A DNA stretch of 64,000 bases from Megalonaias nervosa. Its lineage: Eukaryota; Mollusca; Bivalvia; Unionida; Unionidae. Shown one piece after another: positions 1 to 11,100 of this stretch. The notes below the pieces were generated by a model, which searched no databases, had not been told where the DNA came from, and saw nothing but the letters and a program-made list of their open reading frames with translations. The translations under genes and the position numbers were made by a program. The DNA is taken from the NCBI GenBank assembly GCA_016617855.1, contig JAECUM010016845.1, forward strand, positions 1 through 64,000, read 5' to 3'. The stretch's first letter is position 1. Every line of letters begins with the position of its first letter.

Positions 1-1277
1 AGCCACAGGCTGAAAAGATCATTGCCGAGGAGCAGGCAGGTTTCAGAGCAGGGCGCAGCACAACAGAGCAGATCTTCAACCTCAGGATATTGTGTGAGAA
101 GTATCTCCAACACCAGCAAGATCTGTACCACGTCTTCGTAGATTTCAAGAAGGCACACCAGCAAGATCTGTACCACGTCTTCATGGATTTCAAGAAGGCA
201 TTTGACAGGGTATGGCTTGCAGCCTTGTAGGCGACCATGAGACTGTACAACATCAATGCCAACCTCATCACAGTAACAGACCACCTGTATGACAAGGCCA
301 CCAGTGCAGTATACTTCAACGGCAGCATGGGGGACTGGTTCAGAACGACAGTCGGAGTCAGACAAGGCTGTCTGCTCTCTCCCACACTATTCAACATCTT
401 TCTGGAGTGAATCATGGCTGATGCACTTGAAAAGCATGAAGGGACAGTCAGCATCGGAGGCAGAACAGTTACCAACTTACGTTTTGCCGACGACATTGAT
501 GGACTAGCAGGAAATGAACAAGAAATAGTTAGCTTAGTAGAGAGCCTCGACAAAACCTCCGCAGCCTACGGCAGGGAAATCAGTGCAGAGAAGACCAAAC
601 TGATGACCAACAACACCAATGGCATCAGTACTGACATCAGGGTCCAAGGTACAAAGCTAGAAACAGTCCACAGCTTCAAGTATTTGGGGGGAATTGTAAC
701 AGATGAAGGATCAAAGCCTTAAGTACTCTCCAGGATTGCGCAGACAACAGCAGCGCTGACAAAACTGAAGCCCATCTGGAACGACAAGAACATCGCACTC
801 AGTTCAAAGGTCAGACTGATGCACTCACTGGTTATCTCCATATTTCTCTACGCCTGTGAATCATGGACCATAACAACTGACTTAGAGAAAAGGATACAGG
901 CCACAGAGATGAGATGCTTCCGAACGATCCTCGGCGTCTCATACAAAGACCGTGTCACCAACGAAGAAATACGGCAAAGGATCAGACAAGCCATTGGGCC
1001 TCACGAAGACCTCCTGAGCACAGTGAGAAAACGTAAACTGCAGTGGTATGGGCATGTCTCACGATCATCAGGACTTGCCAAGACAATCCTGCAAGGCACT
1101 GTACAAGGAAGAAGAAAGAGAGGCAGGCAGAGAAAGAGGTGGGAAGACAACATTCGAGAGTGGACAGGCCTGACATTAAGCGACTCAATGAGAAAGACGG
1201 AAAATCGAGAGGAATGGAGGAAGCTGATTGTTCGGTCTTGTGTGGTGCCCCAACGGTCTACCAGACTACGGGACTGA
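1..1277 (+). pseudogene. LINE (non-LTR) reverse transcriptase, 3' half, decayed
   Basis: One reading frame runs from the window edge to the stop at 1275-1277, interrupted by TAG (228-230), TGA (408-410) and TAA (720-722). Recognisable reverse-transcriptase elements in order are a Q-A-G-F-R block near 30, motif A (DFKKAFDRVW, about 187-216), the R-Q-G-C-L-L-S-P block (360-385), and an F-A-D-D-I-D catalytic box (about 484-501). The thumb and C-terminal region ends in the basic G-R-R-K-R-G-R-Q-R-K-R-W stretch (about 1108-1140) typical of RTE-like LINEs in marine invertebrates. The end is followed by a short TGA-repeat tail (1275-1290), consistent with a LINE 3' end. The endonuclease domain would lie upstream of the window. 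A perfect in-frame 45-bp duplication sits at 111-200. The exact clade (RTE versus another jockey-like group) is an inference. Confidence 0.85.
111..200 (+). repeat. In-frame 45-bp tandem duplication in the reverse transcriptase
   Basis: Two adjacent 45-base copies (111-155 and 156-200) differ at only two or three bases. They duplicate the residues up to and including the DFKKA part of motif A, so the catalytic motif A region occurs twice. The second copy continues into the expected F-D-R-V-W. Confidence 0.85.
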
Positions 1278-1288
1278 TGATGATGATG

Positions 1289-1516
1289 AGCACTGGGGCA
1301 TCATGCCGCAGACATGTAGCATGGTGTCCCCCCAGTCACATTATCCTGACACCAGGCCGACCAGTCCTAACATTAGCCTCTTAATGCTGAGCGCCTAGCG
1401 AGGCAGCTGTTCGTACCATTTCTCTAAGTCTTTTGGTATGACTCGGTCGGGAATCGAACCCACGACCTCCCGCGTCCGAGGCGGACGCTCGAACCACTGG
1501 GCCACCGGAGCGGTCA
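1289..1516 (-). repeat. tRNA-derived SINE (family A), head and middle, minus orientation
   Basis: Read on the minus strand from 1516, this starts with a tRNA-like head (CCGGTGGCCCAGTGGTTCG...). It has a B-box-like GGTTCGATTCCC around 1448-1460 and the family-A middle that is also seen at 3652 and 48315. The copy lacks its 3' tail. It abuts a plus-oriented tail at 1517. Confidence 0.75.
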
Positions 1517-1645
1517 CACTCGATGGGACGTGATGCTATATGTCTGCGGCATGATGACCCAGTGCTAGACACCACTGTGAACTGTCACAATGGAGACATC
1601 GTAGCGATATGACTGAAAAATTGTTAAGGCTAAATAAAAATAAAA
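1517..1645 (+). repeat. SINE family A, middle and tail, plus orientation
   Basis: Bases 1517-1645 match the 3' half of the family-A copies at 3652-3952 and 48315-48628, including the conserved GACATCGTAG-GATATGACTG-AAAAATTGTTAA block, and end in an A-rich AATAAAAATAAAAATA tail. The middle segment is present here and, inverted, at 1289-1340. Confidence 0.75.
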
Positions 1646-2020
1646 ATACACACACACGTATTAGCTGCCTGTTTAGATAATGTACAATTCCACAAGTACA
1701 ATATGTAAATAAATGTCAGCCACAGTATATGAAAATAGTATAGAGGTATGCCAGCGTTCCCTCCATTTTGCATGTTACAAATGCAAATGAATTTACAATC
1801 GGTTTAAGTAATATCGGTAAAGCCCCCCACCCCCCACCCCCTTTGCAATAGCAACAATCTACGGAAGTCTGTTTGTAGATCGTGAAAAAGTTCAGGGCCC
1901 CAGAATACCTCGTCAATTTTGGAGGTAAGTAAATTTTGAAGTCAACAATCCCATAATGCAAAGAACACCGGATGTCATAAAGTTTGTCTCGGCTATGGTC
2001 AAAGTATTGAAACAAAAGCA
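1646..2020. other. Upstream/promoter-side region of the LRPAP1-like gene
   Basis: No gene is seen. It contains a CA dinucleotide run near 1648 and a C-rich stretch at 1824-1840. The stretch just before the start codon at 2021 must hold the 5' UTR, but I see no clear TATA box or initiator. Confidence 0.4.
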
Positions 2021-2179
2021 ATGGCAACCAACATTGCAAGCGCTGCTTTCGTTTATATTGTCTTACTTTCAAGTGTAGCGACCAATAAATACGATGAAAA
2101 ATTAAACGTTCCAAATTTTGAATCCGCTAAGACTTTTCGAATGCAAAAAGTGAATAACCTATGGGAGAAAGCGAAAAAG
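2021..2179 (+). CDS. LRPAP1: LRPAP1 exon 1 (signal peptide and start of RAP domain 1)
   Basis: Starts at ATG 2021 (context AAGCAATGG) and encodes 53 codons: a signal peptide (M-A-T-N-I-A-S-A-A-F-V-Y-I-V-L-L...) and the first helix of domain 1 (F-R-M-Q-K-V-N-N-L-W-E-K-A-K-K). The donor GTGCGA at 2180 is weak but in phase 0. Reading beyond it gives unrelated residues. Confidence 0.92.
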
Positions 2180-5100
2180 GTGCGAATTCACCCAATAATC
2201 GACATGAGGAGACCCACTCGGCGAACAGTGGCTTACCTCATCTTCGTAGAATAATACTACCGCCACAGTGTTGTAAATTTTGTGCTAAAATGCCACTTTG
2301 AGACAACCATATTTGAAAACTTTATGACTATTTGGCTTATACATGTAGTTGTCACTCCTGTATCCTTTGTGTTGAATCTGAAAACTGCGTATTTTCAGGA
2401 AAGAAAACAATAAACACCCCCCACCCCCCGTTTTCTTTACTTTCAATTTCAGTAATGCTACACACAGATAGCTTTATAATGCAGCCCACGTGCAATGGTA
2501 CTGCAATGAATGGATAATAGGAACTAGTATTGTTTATCACACCACAGGAGTCTGCAGTTTTATCAATAAAGCACGACGAAATTTCTGACAACATGAAATC
2601 ACCTTAGCGGTATTATAAATTAACATTCCTGTAATGAGTTCTGTTTGACAGGGTTTGTGACCGTAATGGTGAAAAAAAAGGTTAATTCGCTGGATTGGAT
2701 TCATGCGATGGTCGTCCGAGAGAGATGCGTTGGTACGTTACTGTTTTTAGAATGGATATGTGTAGTTTTTCAGTCTTCTTGCTATTCTGAAGCGATAAAA
2801 GATGCGCGAGAAAAGTCGAATCGAGTGGAGGGTTGTGGTCATGCTTGCATTCCTTGTGTTAATTTATAATACCAGTAAGGTGATTTCATGTTGTCAGAAA
2901 TTTTGTCGTGCTTTATTGATAAAACTGCAGACTCCTGTGATCACACTAATCCATGGAAACTATGAAGTAAGGCTTAGATAAACTTAGGGACAAAACATTA
3001 TTATGGTGGCAGTATATTTTGAAAGAGTACTAGCGGTAAGGAGTATGGTCATGATGGAGTTGGATGAGTTGCCAGTAGAAACTCCTGAAAATGTGATGTT
3101 TGTTATGAAAATATTCTGTTCTCCAGTATAAACTCCTGTGTAATGTTCAGTGTTCTAGGGATTTTAATCATTAATGGCAATGTGTTTAATACTTTGGGAG
3201 ATTATTAATCAAACCACAGGAGTCTGCGGTTTTATCTATAAAGCACGACGAAATTTCTGACAACATGAAATCACTTTATTGGTATTATAACTTAATTTAT
3301 AATACTGATAAAGTGATTTCATGTTGTCAGAAATTTCGTTGTGCTTTATTGATAAAACTGCAGACTCCTGTGATCAAACCAAGACATGTAGCCATGCAAG
3401 TGCTCTTGGTAATCTGCAAATGACAGCTACTGTGGCATCATAGAGGCATTCAGAGTCTTTACAAGAATTCTGTAATCAGTAACTCCAGATTTAATGTTCA
3501 TTTAAGCAGCAACATTGTATTTTGGTTAGAATTGCCATCCCAGGTCCAAGCCCTATAGCTACTCAGTAGTCCATTGAAAATTCACTTGATTATTGTAATT
3601 CAGTAATTAGAAGCACTGCCATTTTGTTTTGCTGTGCTCGTCTCCATATCAGACCGCTCCAGTGGCCGAAGTGGTTAGAGCATCCAGCTTGGATATGGGA
3701 GGTCGTGGGTTCAAACTGTGGCTGAGTCATACCAAAGACTTGTAAAAATGGTACTAGCAGCTGCCTCACTTGGCGATCAGCATTAAGAGGTTAGTGTTTG
3801 GACTGGTTGGCCTGGTGTCAGCATAATGTGACTTGGTGGGACTGTGGTATAATGACCCAGTGCTGAACATCATTATAAACTGCCACACTGCAGACATTGT
3901 AGTGATATGACTGGAAAATTTTTCAATCTATGTTAATAATCCAAATTACACACAGTACCAACATCACAAGGGTAATGAAAGGTTTGTTTGTATTAACCAC
4001 TTTATGGCACTGGAGCACAATAGAGGCTATAGTGTTCCAAGTAAAGTTTATTTGTTAAGAAATGTAAAATTGAATGACATGGTTTCAGTTAAATCTATAT
4101 TTGATTATCTGCATGTTTACAGAGATTTGCATTTCCTTACAACAATTTATACTTAAGTAAATTCAAATCACTCTTAACATTGTTTCCACTCGTCTGATTT
4201 TTGTGCTTTTATCCAGTTAGAGAAACAGTGCTATATTACTTGATGATGTGTAAACAAGGCTCTGCAGAACATTAGATCACAAGTAAACAGATTGAATTAG
4301 AGGTTCCTGAGATTAATTTTTTTCATCAAAGGTTTTATCTGCTGATCGACTGTCAGAGTTATATCAAGAACTGGTAAACCAGGACAATTTAGAAAAACAG
4401 GCAAAGAAGAATAAACATACTCTTTTAGATGACGATGGATTGTTGGAGGCAGAGGCCAGAGACAAATTTTTGGGTGAGTAGAATTGCAAACTGATTGTGG
4501 TTTCTTCATTTTTTTTAAAGTGACTGGTACCTTTGTCTGTCTTTTTCTCTGCTGTATGCTATATCTGTCTACCTACCTGTACTCAGTACTTGTGTGTATA
4601 TACCATTATTCTCTAATAAATATATATACAGATGCATTCTCATTTTTGGCCCAGTCCCACCCCATCCATTCGTACCAATGTTGTGGTGTATACTGATATA
4701 TTGGGATTTCATAAATGAAAGTTTGTGTCTAGACAGTATCACAAGCTTTCAAAGAGAGTACTATAAACCTTTGTTCACCATTACTAGGGAACATGTTATA
4801 AAGAGGATATCTCTGTTTTCTTAGTGTTGTGTTGCGACTCTGTTGTCTTGAATTGTGTAACAGAAAGAAAGTGAAACCAACAAGTTTAGTAAAATTCAAC
4901 AAATATTTATTTCACTGGAATACAAAGTGAAAATTTAAGAGGAATTAACAGCATTGTGAATTAAATTCCAAATAATCCTAAATGTTCTATCACAGATCTA
5001 AAAGTATATAATATTTTGAATAAATTCCAAATTCCAAATAGTGTTGAATATGCTGATGTACCCATAGTCGAGAAGTGTCACAAGGATATAATCCAGAATG

Positions 5101-8100
5101 TTTATGGATATGTCCTCAATAATCCATAAGTAGCAATTTAGTCCAAAAAGTCAATGATTAGTTTGTAATTCCGATGAATAATTTAAATAGTTCCTCTACA
5201 ATTATAACTGAACACAGCTATTTATGATTCCACAGAATAAACTTTAAACAGGAATGAATAATTGTTTACCTGGTCTCCTTTATATACAGAGTTGCCTGGC
5301 CCTTGATACAACAAATTGCCCTTGATGTGGGTCATTTTCAGTGGAATATTCCATTAAATATTGTCAATAAGTTTGCTTCCAGAACATTCCAAGGTCATAA
5401 TCAAGGCTAGGTCTTGAACTCCAACTCAGATAACTTTAAAAAAACAACAGTAGTCAGGTAGGTCAAAACTCTACCCTCAATGATGGACAAAGGTCAAGAA
5501 CAATATGAATTAAATATACACCACAGTAGATATAAGGAAATAGTTCTCATGTGAAGTGGAAATATTGTATTGTTATGTGGTGTAGCAAAAATACAGAATG
5601 TTTCCTTGTAACAAGCGAAATATGTTTACATCACAAGCTAAATATTTTCTTATATCTACTCCCCAAAAGGTAGAATTTTTTTTATTATATATATGTTATG
5701 GTAAAACCCATTGATTTTGGATGGAATTATTTCTCTGTTCTGTGCTAATGTTTTTTAATGGCTGAAAAACTACATCAATAAAAAGTTCTAAAATGTTGAA
5801 ATAATTTTAAGACAGTCACTTTTTACAAATTTAGTTCATATAATGCTTCAAATTCTGTATTTTTTCAAAATTAATGACCATTTCATATGAAAATGAAGAG
5901 ATTTTTATTTTAGTTTCTTGACAGATTAGTACAGTAAATATTTTTGTGGACTGTAGAAACATAGCAGTGTAGTCATATCTTACAGACTTAAGAACAAACA
6001 TAAAAAAGATTTTAAATTATTGCAAGCATGATTGTTTGATTGAAATCCGAGGATTTAAATTCATGAATTATAAAATAATAACTCCCCAAAAAATTATCAA
6101 AAATACAATCCAGAAGATTTTGTTAGAAATTTTTACATGTGATGAACTACACAGATGGTGTGGTCGAACTCACTTTTAAATAATGTTAGACTGTCATGCA
6201 TTCAGAACCCAAGTCAGAATAGACACATGTTGGATCTGCTCAACTAATTGTAATTGTATGTTTGAACAGTAAATAAAACATTCAAAATATAAGTCTTATG
6301 TCTAAATAAACACATTTAGAATGATAGGATCTTCTGTTGCCGTTGGAAATCATAATAAAAAACTTGGACAAAGTATTATGAAGCTGAGCAGCCAGTTTTT
6401 GGGGGCAGTTGTTACCGGTGTTGTTGTTGAATTAATATTTTCTATATTTGGATTTGTGCGTTGCAAGGTCAGGAACAGGCTTGGCACTCACAGAGTCAGA
6501 AAATTTGTATTTGTTTGCAACCTGCTAAATGCAAAGCATATATCCTAAATGAGAGATATGCATTGAAAATTTAGTATATTTTTTAGATGTAGTGATTTCA
6601 AGTACATTTAAACTTAATTCTTGTTATTTTCTTAATCCTGCATTTAAATTACTTTAAAATATAACATTAGAGACCAGATATAAATTCTGCAATAAAATGA
6701 AAATCTAAATCTATTCTTGTATTCAGTTTATAATCATATACTATGGCCTGATAAATTTCATTAAAATAAAAAATCTTATTTAAATTAAAAATCGGATTTA
6801 AGGTTTTAAAAAAAATCTTTTTTTTTCAACTTAATTCCATGAACAGCTTCCTGTGAATGGGGTATTGTGACTTTTGAAGTGTACTCCATGTCTACTATGG
6901 ACACCTCATCTCAGGGTTGCTGACAGAACCCAGTGTGAGTTCGGAAATGGTACTCAAAAAGGACCAAGTCAGTGCATCAAGGGAGATCACATACCTTCAT
7001 ACCCTATAAAGAGGGAAAGGATGACATATTAGCACAGACCTTTCATCCTGGATAAAATAGGTTATTCATTATGCATATTAGAAATAATCCCATGCGAACT
7101 CAAATGAATTTGCTACACATTTTGGCTCACTATGTTAGAGCATGTGTCACAAGCATTGCATTTGAGCAAAACTGTTACCTAACTGACATTATCAAGGCCG
7201 TGGGTTGGAGGTCAGAATCCAGCTTATATCTCAGAGAGCTTTCATTCCAAAAGGCTCTACTGGTACACGGTTGGATCTTAAGGCATGGCACAAGAGGTTA
7301 CCTTTCTGGGTCATTGAACAGCTTCATAAGGATGTGACTTTATGACTTTTGCTGGATTTGTGGGACACATAAAGTTTCCTTTTTGAAGCTGCTCCCTAAC
7401 AGAGGCCAGAGACAAAGTTTTGGGTGAGAAGATGATAACATTTTTGCAATCAAGATGCAGAATTGCAAATTTTAGACTGATTGTGGTTCTTCATTTTCTT
7501 TAAAGTGACTTGTACCTTTTTCTATCTTTTTTTTCTGCTGTGTGTTATATCTGTCTACCTACCTGTACCCAGTACTGTGTGTATATACCATTATACTCTA
7601 ATAAATATATACACAGATGCTTTCTCATTTTTGATCCAATCCCAACCCATCCCTTCGTACCAATGTTGTGGTGTATACTGGTAACCAATGTTCCCGCTAA
7701 GCTGCGCGCGCGCATGCGCAGCTTATTTGATGCCTTAGCGCAGCTTGTTTGATGTCTTAGCGAACGTATGTTGTTTGATGTCATGCAGTCTGCTCAGTGG
7801 CCTTTGCTCGGCGCTCACTAGTGTACATGCCTTAGAGGGAACGTTGCTGGTAACATATTGGGATTTCATAAATGACAGTTTGTGTCAAGACAGTATCACA
7901 AGCTTCATAGAGAGTACTATAAAACTTTGTTCACTTAAACACCATTACTAGGGAACATGTTATAAAGAGGATATCTCTGTGTTGTGTTATGACTTTGTTG
8001 TCTTGAACTATGTAACAGAAAGAAAGTGAAACCAACAAGTTTAGTAAATTCAAAAAATATTTATTTCACTGGAATACAAAGTGAAAATTTAAGAGGAATT

Positions 8101-11100
8101 AACAGTAATGTGAATCATATTCCAAATGATCTTAAATGTTCTATCACAAGTCTAAAAGTATATAATATTTTGAATAAATTCAAAATTCCAAATAGTGTTG
8201 AATGTGCTGATGTACCCATAGTCTTGCGGTGTCACAATGATATAATCCAGAATGTTTTTGGATATGACCTCAATAATTTACAAGTAATAACTTAGTCCAA
8301 AAAGTGAAAGATTAGTTTGTAATACCAATGAATAATTTAATTAGTTCCTCACCAATTATAACTGAACACAGCTTTTTACGATCTCACAGGCTAAATTTTA
8401 AACAGAAATGAATAATTGTTTACCAGGTCTCCTTTATATACAGAGTCGCATGACCCTTGATACAACAAAACGCCTTGGGTGTGGGTCATTTTCAGTGGAA
8501 TATTCCATTAAATATTGTCAACAAATTTGCTTCCAGAACATTCCAAGGTCATAAGGAAGGCTAGGTCTTGGATGGAATTATTTCTCTGTTATGTGCTAAT
8601 GTTTTTTAATGGCTGAACAACTACATCAATAAAAAGTTCTAAAATGTTGAAATAATTTTAGGACAGTCACTTTTTACAAATTTAGTTCATATAATGCTTC
8701 AAATTCTGTATTTTTTCAGAATTAATGACCATTTCATATGAAAATGAAGAGATTTTTATTTTAGTTTCTTGCACAGATTAATACAGTAAATATTGTTGTG
8801 GACTGTAGAAACATAGCAGTGTAGTCATATCTTACAGACTTAAGAATAAAACAAAAAAAAATTTAAATTATTGCAAGCATGGTTGTTTGATTGAAATCCA
8901 AGGATTTAAATTCACAAATTATAAAATAACTCCCCAAAAGATTATAAAAAATACAATCCAAATGATTTTGTTGGAAATTTTACACGTGATGAACTTCACA
9001 GATGGTGTGACCGAACTCAATTTTAAATAATTTTAGACTGTCTTACATTCAGTATCCAAGTCAAAATAAACACATGTTGGATCTGTTCAACTAATTGTAA
9101 TTGTGTGTTTCAACAGTAAATAAAACGTTCAGAATATAAGTCTAACGTCTAAATAAACACATTTAGAATGATAGGATCTCCTCTTGCCTTGGAAATCATA
9201 ATAAAAAATCTAGACAATAGTATTATGAATCTGAGCAGCCAGTTGTTGGGGGCAGTTGCCACTGGTGCTGTTGTTGAACTAATAATTTCTGTATTGGGAT
9301 TTGTGCATTGCAAGGTCAGGAACAGGCACAAAGTCAGAAAATTTGTATTTGTTTGCAGCCTGCTAAACGTAAAACATATATCCAAAATGAGAAATATGCA
9401 TTGAAATTTCAAGTACTTTTAAACTTAATTCTTGTTATTTTCTTAATCCTGCATTTAAATTACTTTTAAATATAGCATTAGAAACTAGATACAGGTATAT
9501 AGTCTGCAATAAATTGAAAATCTAAATCTATTCTTGTATTCAGTTTATGATTATATACTATGGCCTGATAAATGTCATTAAAATAAAAAATCTTATTTAA
9601 ATAAAAAATCTGATTAAGGTTTTTAAAAAAAATCATGATTTTGTTTCTCTACTTAATTCCAAGAATGGCTTCCTGTGAATGGGGTATTGTGACTTTTGAA
9701 GTGTACTCCATGTCTACTATGGACACCTCATCTCAGGGTTGCTGACAGGACCCAATGTGAGTTCTGAAATAGTACTCAAAAAGGACCAAGTCAGTGCATC
9801 AAGGGAGATCACATACCTTCATACCCTATAAAGAGGGAAAGGATGACATATCAGCACAGACACTTTCATTCTGGATAAAATGGGTTATTCATTGTGCATA
9901 TCAGAAAATAATCCCATCCCAAATCAAATGAATTTGCTACACATTTTGGTTCATGATGTTAGGGCATGTACCACAAGCATTACATTTGAGCAAAACTGTT
10001 ACCTAACTGGCATGGGATGGAGCTCAGAATCCAACTTTAATCTCTGAGAGCTTTCATTCCCAAAGGCTCCACTGGTACATGGTAGGATCTTCAGGCGTGG
10101 CACAAGAGGTCACCTTCCCGGGTCATTGAACAGCTTCATAAGGATGTGACTTTATGACTTTTGCTGGATTTGTGGGACAGATAAAGTGTCTCTTTTGAAG
10201 CTGCTCCCTGACATATGGGTCAGGTTATCCAGTCAGGTTATCCAGAAGCAGTCTTACATACCATAAGAGACTGGAGATGGCCTCTCCTTTCACCTCTTAC
10301 CAATTCTCCTAAGGTAGGGTAATATATTTGAAGAAGAAACCCATTTTGTGTTGTAAAATATGTTTCTTCAATAAAGCATATCTGATCATAATACACATAC
10401 CTCTAGCCTACCCTCAGTTATATCCATATGGAAAGCATGCCTCATGCTCCAGTTGTAATTGAAGAATTCACAGGATTTGGTGCCAATTCCTGTGTCATGG
10501 GGAGATCACTCTGCCACATAGGTGAACAGGTAACTGAGCTTTTTCGCTAAAAAGTTTTTGCTTGGAAAGGCTGGTTTTGCAAAGTAGTAGTAGTACTTCA
10601 AAGTTATTATGGTCAGGTAAATATTATTGAAGAACATATTTTACTTGAAAAAATTGGTTTCTCCTAGTGATACATTTGACTATTCCATTATGAATTACAT
10701 TATGAACAAATATATTTTCCTGTCATGGCTGTAATGCTGCTAATCACATAGGTTTTGGGTATTTTTGTTTAAATTAGTAGTTTTCAGTTGTTTTTATCAT
10801 GTTTGGCAATTTTAGCAATAACAGCTATGAACATTGCAAAAGCAAGTTTTTTTTTCTTGTATAATAGCCAGCTTTAATTAGTATTCGTACTTGCGTTGAA
10901 ATTATAATAAATAATACTTCTTTTTTGCAGATATTATCAGGAGATACAAGCTAGAGGATTATTTTAATGTTCCACCTTCTGATAGTGATGACAATAAATT
11001 AATGCTCAGAGATGAAAAGTTAATTCGCTTGTGGAAGAAAGCTCAGCGGGCAGGATTTTCAGGTATGAATCCAAGAATATCAGCAGGTACAACATGTTAT

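Noticed and set aside
6321..6548. Open frame with a homologous partner at 9168-9404 (F-V-F-V-C conserved), a possible small membrane-protein gene
   Set aside because: The two are parts of the tandem intronic duplication and differ by single-base indels that shift the frame near their start. Similarity is fully explained by duplication, without evidence of coding constraint.
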